A stretch of DNA of 64,000 nucleotides from Proteromonas lacertae (GCA_002245135.1 NGBS01000872.1:248001-312000); one strand, 5' to 3'. Shown: positions 38,836-51,777, counted from the stretch's first letter. Notes: generated from the sequence alone by a model not told the origin. Made by a program: numbers and translations.

Positions 38836-39702
38836 CTATTCAGATTTAAGTTTATCTGATTTATGTCTAAAATAAATAATATACAAAATAAATAGTATAC
38901 TTGTATGCTGATTTGAAAAAATCCATAAACAACACTAACAGAGAAGCCATATATAATATTTGTAGTAACTTTAACCATAACACACCACAATTAAAATATA
39001 TTCCTGTTACAAATTGTATAATACTTACAGTAAATTGAATCATTTGTATTAAAGTCAAGTATTTCTTCCACCAACATGGAATATGTAATAATGCTAATGT
39101 ATAATACGAATACATTATTATGTGGATCGTAGAGTTCATGGCCATTACAAATGTGAAATCTCCATAAGTATCAAACACATTACTTAGCCAACCAATAATA
39201 ACAATAGTTACATGATGGTAAAGACCTAAAAAAGACACTTGACGAAATGACGTTCTTAAAATAAAGAAAAATGTATCATATAACTCGAATATTTTCATTA
39301 AAAAACCAACATAGTGAACCTATATTTGCAATAAATAGAATTAATACAAATATCATTTCCGGATTGCTTCTATTATCACCATTACAGAAAAAACCAATTG
39401 GTTCAATAAATTGATTGATTATCACTTTCATGAGTATATAACCATTCATTGCAATTGTTATAATATTATAAACAAATAAAATTTGAGTCATATAAGGAAA
39501 TGGCTTATCCCTTCTTTTCATTATCTCATATAAAATAAAACAGCATAGCAAATAGCCTAATATTATACCAAACGTTATGGATGGCTTATATAAAGGATAT
39601 TCTTCAAGAAATCCATCTATGCAACTAAAAACATATTTATTTTGTACTATTTATTCTATTTTTAAAGAATTCATATGATTTTATTGGTGACCACACTTTC
39701 AT
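38836..39702 (-). CDS. ELO-family fatty acid elongase
   Basis: Endoplasmic reticulum condensing enzyme of about 270 residues that extends acyl-CoA with malonyl-CoA. Features are multiple hydrophobic segments, KIFELYDTFFFILR (family K.E..DT.FF.LR), the histidine box as FLGLYHHVTIV, and MNSTIHIIMYSYYTL. The usual HxxHH box reads GxxHH, losing the first histidine. The C-terminus after a 34-nt intron is HKSDKLKSE. The frame shifts by +1 inside a T6 run at about 39290 (between CWF and MKIFEL). The first exon starting at ATG 39702 (MKVWSPIKSYEFFK) joins the rest through a GTACAA...TTTTAG intron whose phase is uncertain. ELO membership is clear from the combined motifs. Chain-length preference cannot be predicted. 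Confidence 0.8.
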
Positions 39703-39841
39703 AACTCAAAAATACACAAAATAATATTCGATAGGTTTGATATTATCAAGCTTATTTTTTTAAATGAATTTTATCAATCTATGTGAGAGAAATTAAGCAT
39801 TTAGAATAATAAAAATTTGCATATCAATGACATTACATATT

Positions 39842-41116
39842 TTATAAAGGTTTTGATTTTAATCTTCTTAATCTTCCATATGATTCAATAATTCTTTGAG
39901 TATGTCTTTTACCAATAGCTTCTGGTATTCCATTTCTAGTGCAAACATCAGGATGCCATTTATGTATTTGAACCCTGAATGCAATCTGAATTTCCTCCAA
40001 CGAAGCAGTTTCCTTCACACCTAAAACTTCATAATCAGTTGCTAATGGAGAGAATTGAGTGGAAGAATAATAAGATCTTTTATGCTCTTCTTCCTCTTGT
40101 TGTTCTTCTTGATTCTTCTTTTCTTTATATTCTTCTTTTTCATTATACTTTTCAAATAATGTCCAAACTCTATCATCACATACACTTTTACTGTAATCAT
40201 GAAGACTTTCAGACTTTCTAATATCTGCCCATTCTTTGAATGATTCTTTTTGTTCTTTCTTAGCATTAGATGGTGCAAATAATGATTTGAATAGTGAAAT
40301 AATGAAATTTCTTTTCTCTCTTTTTGCTCTTATTAAGTAGTCAAATATTCCTTCTTGTGGTAAACCATAAGCTTCTCCTGTAGTACCATTAATGAATACT
40401 TGAAATATTGAATGCATATGATGATATTCTCCGATATAAGCAGGTAAATAAACTTTTCTACAAACACGATTTTTGAAATGACAATCAACATTGAATAATG
40501 TTTTATGTTTCAGTTTGTATATTGAATTATACTTTGCAGATTCCTATTACATAAAACTAACATATATGTATGTATACAAATGTCTTAACCTGTTGTTTTA
40601 TTATTTGCCATGCTGTTTGTTGAGATACATACCATATATCCATGTGAATATTATCATCTAGCATTGATACTCTCAAAGGTTCGGCTGAAGTCAAATCTGT
40701 CTTAATATTTTGTACAAACTTTCTTCTAAATGAGTAACTACCATAGAATTCAGTCAAAGAAAGGTTGATTTCTTTTTCAACATTGTCTTTTCCACTATGG
40801 GATGAATAATGAGTTACAGCAGTACTCTTGTTATTGCATGTTGTTTCTACATCGAATTCAAAACACCAAAACGGTAAAAACATAGACTAAAATGTTAACA
40901 AAATAGTAATTATACTCTCATATGTAATTTCTTATTAAATATAAAACTGGTATATCTTTTTACCCATTTGTTATATGCTTCTATAGCCTCTTTTTCTGTT
41001 AATTGAAACGGTACAGCTTCTAATAAAACAGATTCATGAGAACTGAAGTGGACTTTTGAAATAATTTGAATTGGTGTTTTATAAACGACTCTAAAACAAG
41101 ATAATGCTCTAAACAT
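39842..41116 (-). CDS. Organellar-type J-domain protein with C-terminal J domain
   Basis: Co-chaperone of about 400 residues. The leader MFRALSCFRVVYKTPIQIIS is basic and acid-free, suggesting mitochondrial import. EAVPFQLTEKEAIEAYNKWV follows, a conserved block of a protist/plant J-protein group, then FWCFEFDVETTC, a beta-rich middle (KVYLPAYIGEY, HSIFQVFINGTTGEAYGLPQEG) and an E/K/Q-rich linker. The J domain is at the very C-terminus (DYEVLGV to the end) with the HPD tripeptide in KWHPDV. Two introns (about 29 and 46 nt) are placed after HMR and QQ. No frame problems. It would stimulate an organellar Hsp70; the Hsp70 encoded nearby has no such leader and is not an obvious partner. Divergent from the RPL7-like gene, with 53 bp between start codons. 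Confidence 0.75.
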
Positions 41117-41169
41117 ATTTAAACAATTTGAGTTTGGCTTGTCTTTACATTTTGCATTTCATCAAAAAA

Positions 41170-42026
41170 ATGAGTGAATCTGGATCTGGAGAGTATAATC
41201 CTATGAAGATTGTTCGTGAAACAGCGTATTTACATCAGAATATACTCTATTTAGAGTTGCTGAAACAATTTTGAAAAAGAGAAGAATTAATGAACAAGAA
41301 TATCATGCCAAAAAGTAGCAGCTCAACTTAAAAAAGATGAAGTATTATGATGAAGTATAATTAATAGAGAAAAAAACATAAGAAAAGTAAATCGTTCAAA
41401 ACACCAGAAAAAATAATAGGATCAACAATAGATGTATAATATTAGTTTTAATAAATTAGAAAATTAATGATGCAAGACGTTTAAGAAGAACAGCAAAGAC
41501 AAATCGTCTAAGAGGATTACCAAAAGTAGATGGCAATGAACTAGTGTTAATAATTCGTCATAGAAATGCACAAGGTTTATCCGTACCATCAAAGAAGATA
41601 TTAAACAGATTACGTTTAACAGAACAAAATGCTGCTGTATTTGCTAGATTAGATCAAGAATTGATTCGTTTATTACTATTAGTAAGACCGTTTGTAGTAT
41701 ATGGTAAACCATCTCTCAAATCAATAACTACATTGATAAAGACAAGAGCATTTTACTTAAATGAAGAAAAGAAAAGAGAAGCCTTAAAAGATAATACAAT
41801 AGTAGAAAAGAAGTTAGGACAATATGGAATTGTGTGTATTGATGATATAATACATGAAATTTCAACATTAGGAGAGAATTTCAACGAAGTTGTGAAGTTC
41901 TTAGCTCCATTTAAATTATCATATGCCACAGGTACATTTGAAAAGAAAATATTACATAAAGATAATATAGGAGCAGGTGGTGATAGAGGAGAGAATATTG
42001 ATGATTTAATTGATATTATGTTATAA
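41170..42026 (+). CDS. RLP7: RPL7-like ribosome biogenesis protein (RLP7/RPL7L1)
   Basis: Nucleolar uL30-family protein needed for large-subunit assembly. The N-terminus (MSESGSGEYNPMKIVRETA, then VAETILKKRRINEQEY) is joined by introns of 29, about 54 and 26 nt to a basic stretch (KKHKKSKSFKTPEK) and the conserved core: LVLIIRHRNAQGLSVPSKKI, NAAVFARLDQELIRLLLLVRP, YGKPSLKSI, FYLNEEKKREALKDN, YGIVCIDDIIHEI and PFKLSYATGTF. The C-terminal HKDNIGAGGDRGENIDDLI favours RLP7/RPL7L1 over the ribosomal protein itself. The 54-nt intron (41317-41370) contains a segment that could instead be coding (VAAQLKKDE) if one A were missing upstream; the spliced reading needs no error. Confidence 0.8.
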
Positions 42027-42134
42027 ATTGTTTGTATTTTTTTTTCTTATTATGTATTATTTATGAATATTATCATTTTGTAAATATATGATTTGGGTAA
42101 AAATTAAAAACAATGAAAAATTAATAAATACTCC

Positions 42135-44396
<2,262 letters not shown>

Positions 44397-44448
44397 TTAA
44401 GTATCAAACAAGTTTGAGAATTGATTTTTAAAATTCAAAAAATGTTAT

Positions 44449-44932
44449 ATGATGAATGAGATTAAAGAGACAATAAATACATTAAGAACTTCTTGTGACA
44501 CTTTAGATCAAGTTAATACAAATTTAGTCGGAGCATATCAACAATTAGAACAATTACTCACATCACTTGAAAAGTATATCACTAATTTCATTGTAGAGCA
44601 AATGATCTTGCTGAATCTTGGATAGGATTATGGAAGAATGTTTCCAGTGAAGTAAAACCATATTTAAACAGACATAGTAATACTCCAAAGATTCAATTAA
44701 TAGCAGAAGAACAATCACAAAAAGCTCAAAGACTTATGACTGAAGAAGACGTAGATTATGTTGATGAAGAAGAACAAATAGAAATAGAAGAAGTAAAACC
44801 ATCTAAAAAGTATATTTTTTAGTGTCTATATATTATAATAGAAATAATAAAAGGAAAAGAAAAGAGGATGAGAATAATGCCGTTGAATCGAAGAGAAGAA
44901 AAGGTAATAGTGTGAAAAGAGGAAGAAAATGA
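44449..44932 (+). CDS. Small coiled-coil protein with basic tail (weak Duo1-like resemblance)
   Basis: About 143 residues in three exons; introns of 23 and 32 nt keep phase. The N-terminal half (INTLRTSCDTLDQVNTNL, a helix ending LEKANDLAESWIGLWKN) is a short coiled coil with a tryptophan motif. The middle is acidic (DYVDEEEQIEIEE) and the end strongly basic (KRKRKEDEN, KRRKG), suggesting nuclear location. The length and the arrangement of paired helices plus W motif loosely recall the DASH/Dam1 ring subunit Duo1, but this is a guess by shape. Tandem ATG codons at 44449 and 44452; the upstream ATG at 44442 opens only a five-codon frame. Confidence 0.5.
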
Positions 44933-45106
44933 GTAAAAAATCATTTTGTTTGTGATTATTTTAATATTAGATTCATTTAGTTTTTATATTATTGTATATT
45001 TTGTATAATGCTTTGATAAAAATGTTATTACACTTTTAGTAGTATTTACTAAACCATATTATATAAATATATATGCATTGTATATGCTTCAGTATAGAAT
45101 TGCTAA

Positions 45107-46430
45107 ATGTCTGCTCTTGATGATATAATCGAAGCAAAATTATATGATACTGCTTTAAATGTACTAGTAGATGGTAAAAATGTGAAAGATCAATATGTAG
45201 CAATCTTTTTCTCGTATTGTGTATAATCTATTATTCTTTAGTAAATTACACCAACCAGAATGTGTTGTTTTCACTTTAGTTATATCAAAATTATATAATA
45301 AACTGAATATAGAGAATAAGAAACTAAAATTGGTTGGTTGTTATGTTGATGAGAAAGAAGGTGATTATATAAAATGCGCTGAGAAAATTAATTGTTATGC
45401 TGTGCCATTTGATAATAGTGCGCTTAAAGATAGATTATTATCAAAATGTAAAGTAACTACTTTTCCTTCAGTCACAATATTTTCTCCAATAGGTGACTTA
45501 TTAAATATCAATGCATATGACAATATAAGGAATGATCCATATGGTTTTCTGTTTCCTTGGCCTCAAGGAACAATTTATGATTTTATTGAAGGTCCAGTTT
45601 CATTAAAACATCAAATAATTCCTTCTATTAATGAAATAATTCTTAATAAAGTATTTGGAGTATATTATAGTGCTTCATGGTGTGAAAAAGAATATTTCTT
45701 CCTGGAAGCATTAGTGAAAATACACAAAAACGTCGTGATAGAGAATGATATTGATTTTCCTATAATATTCTTTTGTTTTGATAGTTTTCTACCTGAATTT
45801 AATTATATGTGTGATAGCATATTGTTTTATGTAATACCCTTCGGAGATAGAAGATATAAATCAATATTACTTTCACTTAATATAACAGATATACCAATAT
45901 TCTCTCTTTATGATCAATATGGCGAAATGATATATAAAAATGCAATACCAACGATGTTAACTACTCCATTTAATTATCCATGGTATATATATATATATAT
46001 ATATATTGTTATTATTATATTATAGGGAACCACCATTAATAAACGAACTATCAACAAATAAACATGAAATACATATGTATCCTTGTTTTGTATTAATAAC
46101 AAACAATAAAAATGATGAAGATTCAATAAATATATATAAAGAAGTAATAAAAAATGTGAAAAGAAGAAAGTATGGATATTTGTATAGTAATAAAGAAGAG
46201 AGTGAATCAATTAGTATAAGAATGATAGTGAATGATATTTCAAGCAGATTTCTCATTTATTTAGATTTTATAAAGTATATATTTAGTATTTATATTATAG
46301 TGAGAATTTTGTAAGGTTTAATGAGAATTTATTGGATTATAATGATGTGAAAAAGTTTTTTATTGATTGTTATGATAATAAAATGAAGTACAAAAAAATA
46401 AAAAATGTAATTCCCAATATGTTATTCTAA
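45107..46430 (+). CDS. Nucleoredoxin-like protein with degenerate thioredoxin active sites
   Basis: About 410 residues with two tandem thioredoxin-like domains and probably a divergent third. Domain 1: AIFF then, across a 28-nt intron (GTATTG...TTTAG), SKLHQPECVVFT, matching the nucleoredoxin FSxxWCPPCRxFT with CPPC replaced by QPEC. FPSVTIFSPIGDLL completes the fold. Domain 2: VYYSASWCEKEYFF keeps the first Cys but not the second. Introns near 45981-46025 (containing a long TA run) and 46276-46301 keep phase. With no complete CxxC, a redox reaction is unlikely; a binding or chaperone role is inferred. The rarer explanation, that another splice restores a CxxC, was checked and not seen. Confidence 0.65.
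45982..46006. repeat. (TA)n microsatellite inside an intron
   Basis: About twelve TA units right after the 5' splice site GTATAT in the nucleoredoxin-like gene. Similar TA-rich starts occur in introns at about 4173, 11331, 24599 and 43711, suggesting tolerance of TA expansion at this position. Confidence 0.8.
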
Positions 46431-46453
46431 TTTTTTTGTTATTTATAAATTAA

Positions 46454-47916
46454 TCATTGTTGATTATTATTATTATTATTATTATCTACAGCATTTTCTT
46501 CTTCCTTTTTAAATCCTTTAAGTTTCAATTTTTCTAATACATTATCTAAATAATTAGGATCTGGATAACCATATCTACTTAAACCACCATTTATATTAGT
46601 TTTATGATGAATTCCATTCCAATCAATTTTTGCAGAATACTGATCATTTCTAACAACACAAAATGTCGCTTTATTTTCAAATGCTTTCTTTAATAACTCT
46701 AATATTAATTTCCCTTTATCATTATTAGGTAAATATGCTTTTCTATTAAAACAGTTATAATATTCACCACTTTTTACAGTTCCACTATTCATATTATAAT
46801 TAATAACAATAGTATCATAATCTTCATAACCTGGTAAAGAAATACTCTCTATAGAATCAGTCATACTTCCATCTGGTTGAGATCCAATAATATTCAGATA
46901 AATCCTTTTACATAATGGACATTCTGGTTTGGATGTTTGATTAATATATTCTTTTAAACATCCTTCATGAAAGCAATCAAAACATACATTTAATCTTCTT
47001 ATTGCTTCACTTCCTTTTAAATCACAACAACAAATGCAACATTCGTCACCATCTCCAAATTTTGATTGGTCTTCTACAACAAATGATATTTTATCAATAT
47101 CTTCTTTGATACTCCTTATACTTTTCTGTCTGAAAATTGTATTTGGAGCTGATAAATATGGTTCTCTTAGATTGAATACTTCAGGTGATGGTTGAAATTT
47201 TGTATATAATTTTATAATCGTTTCTTCTCCTGTTTCTGAATCTATTTGTAATAATGGTGGACCTATATCAACATCAAATTTTCTATCATTAAATGATAAT
47301 GTAAATGATGGTAAATCGTTGTTATTACATTTCTCCAATTCATCTGATATTGTTTTTGATAATTCTTTATTGTATAATAAGAAATCATCATCATTATCTC
47401 CTGAATATCCATACACATCTGTTTCATATGTTGATACTTTAACTAAATATAAATATTTGGTAGATTTGTTCATTCTATACATACATCTTTGAATACAGTA
47501 ACATGTAGAACCGTTGTAATATGCATAATAATCTTGTTCTTTATTATCTACTTTTCTAATTCCTTCTATATGTATAGGTAAGTAAGGATTCCATTTTCGA
47601 GAATCAGCCCATTCATAGGAATCTCTATCTTTATTATATTTTACTTTTCTTATAAATTTGGTTAATGTATTGATTTGCACAAGTTCAAGAAAATATTCGA
47701 ATCTGTTTATGAGATAAAATAATATAAATACTCTTCCCCGTTTTCTATAACAGTAACTGATTTACCGGGCTGAACATCATCTAAATCACTCCATACGTCT
47801 ATAAATTATAGAAATACAAAACAAAGTACCTTTTGTTATTGGAAGATATGTTGAACTATCCCTATTGTAATATTCATAGACTAAAATAACTTAATCTAAA
47901 GAAATATACCATTCAT
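46454..47916 (-). CDS. Deltex-type RING/DTC E3 ubiquitin ligase with WWE-like N-terminus
   Basis: About 455 residues; three small introns (about 29-31 nt) near the N-terminus, start ATG 47916. N-terminal segments (SYEWADSRKWNPYLPIHIEG, then FTLSFNDRKFDVDIGPP) resemble WWE domains, which bind poly-ADP-ribose or Notch-pathway partners in animal Deltex. A RING finger follows: CCICCCDLKG, CFDCFHEGCL, CPLCKRIYL. The Deltex C-terminal (DTC) domain is well conserved: IGSQPDGSM, LPGYEDYDTIVINY, RKAYLPNNDKGKLILELLKKAF and WNGIHHKTN...YGYPDPNYLDNVLEKL. In animals the RING-DTC pair ubiquitinates ADP-ribose or proteins. The tail ends in polyasparagine encoded by an (ATT)n run. The RING-DTC call is firm; WWE is moderate. 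Confidence 0.8.
46462..46486. repeat. (ATT)n run encoding C-terminal polyasparagine
   Basis: Triplet repeat at the 3' end of the Deltex gene; on the coding strand it is AAT, giving about nine consecutive asparagines before the terminal glutamines. Confidence 0.85.
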
Positions 47917-48319
47917 TCTTTCAGAAATTTGAAAAATTAAATATTCTTCTCAAGCTTCAAGTTTGAGAGGTTAAAAGAAAATTCCCTCCAAACTAAAAAC
48001 AAGGCGAATGTTGGAATACAAGCAAGTAATATCAAGTAAACACAAATATAAATGTGTTAAACACCAATAATAGTCTCAATATTGGAAATATATGGTTATA
48101 TTTATATTTGAAAGATTACAGACTAAATGTATCTTTTAATATCTAATAATTGCAAATATAGCATCAAATAATGATATAGATAGGTAGATTGTGTCAAACT
48201 CTTATGATGAACATATTATAACCAAAGTTTTTTAACTTCTCTTAAGTATAATGATAATTATAATCAACTTGTAATGATCAGAGAAAGGAAACTGAGTATA
48301 ACTAAAAAGATTTAAAAAG
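47917..48319. other. Intergenic gap, Deltex to thioesterase (divergent promoters)
   Basis: 403 bp between two divergent genes, one of the longest gaps in the window. I see no coding frame, RNA gene or clear motif. Both promoters should lie here. Confidence 0.5.
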
Positions 48320-49615
48320 ATGAAACGAATAAATATTTCAGCCAATCATAATTTCCTACATCATCACTTATTTCGTGACGAAAAATCCAGCATTTTTAAT
48401 TACTCATACATTTGCATCAATTTGCATTTACTTGTATTGATTTTATGTCATTATTCACCTATAGATAATACTAAGATGAGTCAAGCAACTGAACAACAAA
48501 TTTCCTTGTTAGAGGATTTACAAGAAACAACTCCAGGCGGTTATGAGTTAGATATACCATCATTTTGGTATGAATGGTCAGAAGACGAGTTAAGAACGTA
48601 TATACAACAATATTTAATTATATTTAGATTCTTCGACTCTTGTGGAATGATAATACCATCTCCTAAAGAAGACAGAGCACCAAAATTAGACTTCTCCATA
48701 CAAATGACACCAGTAGATACTACACAAACACCACTTACACCAGCAACTCCATCACCAAGTCAATCTCCAATCAGATCACCATCAACACAATCAAAATCAA
48801 CATTAGAACCATTATCACAAATGCACAAATCATCAGCTTTACCATATTATAAACCAAATCCAAATGCTGTAGTAAGAGTATTTGCATTTCATGGTTCAGG
48901 TGGTAATGCTTTATCTTACAATCGATGGAGTGGAAATGACAAAATAGAAATATGTGCAATTGAAATACCAGGACATGGAACTAGAAAATCAGAACCAGTT
49001 TATGAATCATTACATCAATTAGTGAAGAAAATTGGCGAAGAATTATCATCAAACATTAAACCAACTGATACTATAGTTTACATTGGATTTTCATTTGGTG
49101 CATTTTTGGCATATGAAGTATGTTGTTATTTAAAGAAATATCATCATATTGATTGCTATCATTTCTTCCCTATTTCAAGAGCACCACCACATTGGTTTTG
49201 GATGGATGATGAATTGAGAGAAAATATAAAACAAAATTGGAGTGATTATGATATTGTTGAATATATGGCTAACACATGGAATTTACCTCGTCTTAATAAG
49301 ATATTAGCATTCAGTGAACCTGATAGAACTGAAATGAGTAAATCTGTTGCAAAATTACACAGAGCTGATATGTTGATGGGTGGTGAAAACATTGAACAAC
49401 CTGAGAATATGAATTGTCCTATCACTGCTATATATGGATTTGATGATACTGCTTATCCACAATACCAAGTTGAGATGTGGAAGGAATATTCAAGTAAATT
49501 TGAGATATTTGGTGTAAAATCCAATCATGAAAACACTTTAAACACTAAGGATGTTAATAATATAGTTATTAATACTCTTATGAAGAGACTCCAAGAAGAT
49601 TTCCCCAATATGTAA
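48320..49615 (+). CDS. Type II thioesterase (alpha/beta hydrolase)
   Basis: Intronless. The C-terminal 250 residues are a type II thioesterase domain: VVRVFAFHGSGGNALSYNRW (oxyanion FHGSGG), IEIPGHGTRKSEP, the nucleophile elbow YIGFSFGAFLAYE (GxSxG as GFSFG), HHFFPISRAPPHW-like residues, an acidic residue in AIYGFDDTAYP and a histidine in KSNHENTL. Such enzymes release stalled or mis-primed acyl chains from polyketide, non-ribosomal peptide or fatty acid synthases. The N-terminal 130 residues are unrelated: a helical part (SFWYEWSEDELRTYIQQYL) and a P/S/T-rich linker. No synthase gene is nearby. The true start could be the ATG at 48476 (MSQATEQQ); the upstream in-frame segment has an odd, histidine- and leucine-rich composition. 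Confidence 0.75.
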   Translation: MKRINISANHNFLHHHLFRDEKSSIFNYSYICINLHLLVLILCHYSPIDNTKMSQATEQQISLLEDLQETTPGGYELDIPSFWYEWSEDELRTYIQQYLIIFRFFDSCGMIIPSPKEDRAPKLDFSIQMTPVDTTQTPLTPATPSPSQSPIRSPSTQSKSTLEPLSQMHKSSALPYYKPNPNAVVRVFAFHGSGGNALSYNRWSGNDKIEICAIEIPGHGTRKSEPVYESLHQLVKKIGEELSSNIKPTDTIVYIGFSFGAFLAYEVCCYLKKYHHIDCYHFFPISRAPPHWFWMDDELRENIKQNWSDYDIVEYMANTWNLPRLNKILAFSEPDRTEMSKSVAKLHRADMLMGGENIEQPENMNCPITAIYGFDDTAYPQYQVEMWKEYSSKFEIFGVKSNHENTLNTKDVNNIVINTLMKRLQEDFPNM

Positions 49616-49785
49616 TTTAAATTACAGCTGTAACATATTTAATATATTTAATCACTACATATAATTTAATATAATTAATTAACAATATACTGAATATTTT
49701 TCGGTTGGAGAATAAGGTTGAAAATGATTTTAAAAACACTTCATAATTAAAAAAAGAGTAGTTTCACTTTTCTTCTTCTTTTGTT

Positions 49786-50469
49786 ATGTACTATATGCAA
49801 GGACATAATAAGAGTCAAACACCTGTATTTGTTAACGTCTATGATTTAAATCCTATAAATGATTATACTTACTGTATAATTGGTGTGTTTTAATGTAAAT
49901 AGGTATGGGCTTTGGGACTTACCATTCTGGAATAGAAGTAAATGGAACAGAATATTCTTTTAGTAATGGCGGTATATTCCCTAGTACACCAAAAGATGTT
50001 CCTGGTTTAAATCTAAGAGACACAGTATTAGTAGGATATACAAACTGTCTTTCAAGAGAAATAGATAGTATTTTATCAGATATGAGAAGTGATTATCCAG
50101 GTAATTCTTATCATGTAGTTTTGAAGTATTGTTTTCTTATTTATATATACATATTCTAGAAATTGTAATTGTTTTGCAGATGATTTTGCTGTTAGATTAA
50201 CAGGAAAACATATTCCTGGTTACATAAATAGATTAGCATATATAGGTAGTTTCTTCAAGTGTTGTATCCCAGATAGTGATGCATTAGGAGAAGCTCCTGT
50301 TAATGGAACTGGATATGTTGCTAATAATCCAAGATCACAAGAGAGATATACAAATCTATTTAAAGGATCAGGACGTACATTGGGAGGTAGTACTATGAGT
50401 AGAAATAAAAGAGATTATGGAGAGGAAGCACATGGTATTCCAGAAAGAAGTAGGTTGTTAGATTCATGA
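49786..50469 (+). CDS. PPPDE-family (DeSI-2-like) cysteine isopeptidase
   Basis: About 200 residues, three exons; introns of about 29 and 31 nt keep phase. The fold signature is PVFVNVYDLNPINDYTY, FGTYHSGIEVNGTEYSFSNG (catalytic His in YHSGIEV), VLVGYTNCLSREIDSIL and KNCNCFADDFAVRLTG (catalytic Cys; the family KNCNHF has C in place of the second H). IPGYINRLAYIGSFFKCC follows. The C-terminal 60 residues are low-complexity and specific to this protein. In animals DeSI proteins remove SUMO or ubiquitin from selected targets in cytoplasm or nucleus. The start could be ATG 49786 or the in-frame ATG at 49795. Confidence 0.8.
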
Positions 50470-50612
50470 GTAATTTAGAAAGTGTAGTAAAATTTAACAT
50501 TTATAGTTTTTATTTTTATATTTACTATTAATTCCATAAAATATTTATAGATGTGTTTGTGTTTAATGAAATAATAGTAAAAGTATGCAAGGACTAATTT
50601 TCATCAAATAAA

Positions 50613-51653
50613 ATGTCAAGCTCAGATATAATAATTGAAGAAAATCAGTATTACTGGGTCAAATTTGACACATTTCCTGTATGGCCAGTAATAGTATCGA
50701 TATAAATATTTATAATTCAATAAAAAGACTGCAAAACCAGAATCATCAGATAAAGGACCAATTCCACCAGATGCTATAATTATGATATTTATTAATTTGA
50801 ATGAAAAGCATATATGTTTTTGATGTTATTATAATAGGCTCCGAATAAATCGATTAAACATTCCTAAGAACATGGAAATATATGATTTTAAAAAGCATTA
50901 TGAAGAATTTACAAGTAGTCCACCAATTTTATTGAAAGACCAGTTTTTGTATACTTTTTATAATTACAATTTATAATAGGCAAGCTTTAGAATCCATTAA
51001 TAATAGTCAAAATGTATTTATTTAATAATAAATATTTGAAACTGTAGGATAAACCAAATGAAAAAGTATTACCAAGGAGTGATTTTCTTTGTTGGGATGA
51101 TTACTTCATGTCATTAGCATTATTAGCTTCACAAAGATCTAAAGATCCAAGCACACAAGTAGGATCATGTATAATTGATGAAAATCATATTATTGTTGGA
51201 GTTGGATATAATGGATTTCCAAGAGGTATAGATGACTTACCATGGGAGAGAGAAGGTCCATTCTTAGACACTAAATATCCAGTATTTATTTTTGTTTATT
51301 TATATTCTGTAGTATGTTTGCCATGCAGAAATGAATGCTATTTTAAATACCAATACTTCAAACTGTAAGAATTGTACTGTATATTGTTATATTATTATGA
51401 TTGCTGTTAGTTATATACATCCTTATTTCCATGTTGTGATTGTGCAAAATTGATAATTCAAAGTGGGATAAAGATTGTGAAATATTTGTCAAATAAACAT
51501 AAAGATGAGTATAATTACAACACTATTTTCATACAATTACATAGTCCAATGTTTGCTGCTAGTGAAAGACTGTTAAAAATGGCTAAAGTTGAGACTATTC
51601 AGTATACTCCAGTAGTTAAGTCAGTTTATCTTGATTTCGAAAAATATTTATAA
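50613..51653 (+). CDS. PWWP-like domain fused to dCMP deaminase
   Basis: dCMP deaminase makes dUMP for thymidylate synthesis. The C-terminal 180 residues are a complete deaminase: RSDFLCWDDYFMSLALLAS, RSKDPSTQVGSCI, VGYNGFPRG, CHAEMNAILN (zinc His and catalytic Glu), LFPCCDCAKLIIQSGI (zinc Cys pair) and AASERLLKMAKVE. Upstream, in the same gene, is a PWWP-like start (YYWVKFDTFPVWP) and IMIFINLNEK...LRINRLNIP. Seven or so small introns fit. At about 50813-50842 the frame is kept by a GC-AG intron of 30 nt (GCATAT...AATAG); otherwise an in-frame TGA at 50821 would have to be read through. PWWP domains bind methylated histone tails and DNA, so the fusion would tie nucleotide supply to chromatin; that is inference. 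The PWWP call is weaker than the deaminase call. Confidence 0.75.
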
Positions 51654-51777
51654 AAAGAAATAATAGAGCATATATAAAATTGTTTTATTTTAATTAAGAT
51701 ACAAAGTTGTGAAAAAACAATTGATAAAAATAGTTTCGTTTCATGATAGTTATATTTTTGTTTTTGTTTTTTTATTG

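Noticed and set aside
41310-41372. Frame break in the RLP7 gene
   Set aside because: A 54-nt GTAGCA...TTAATAG intron keeps phase, so no error is needed.
45190-45245. Frame break in the nucleoredoxin-like gene
   Set aside because: Using the GTATTG 5' site gives a 28-nt intron in phase and the expected active-site spacing.
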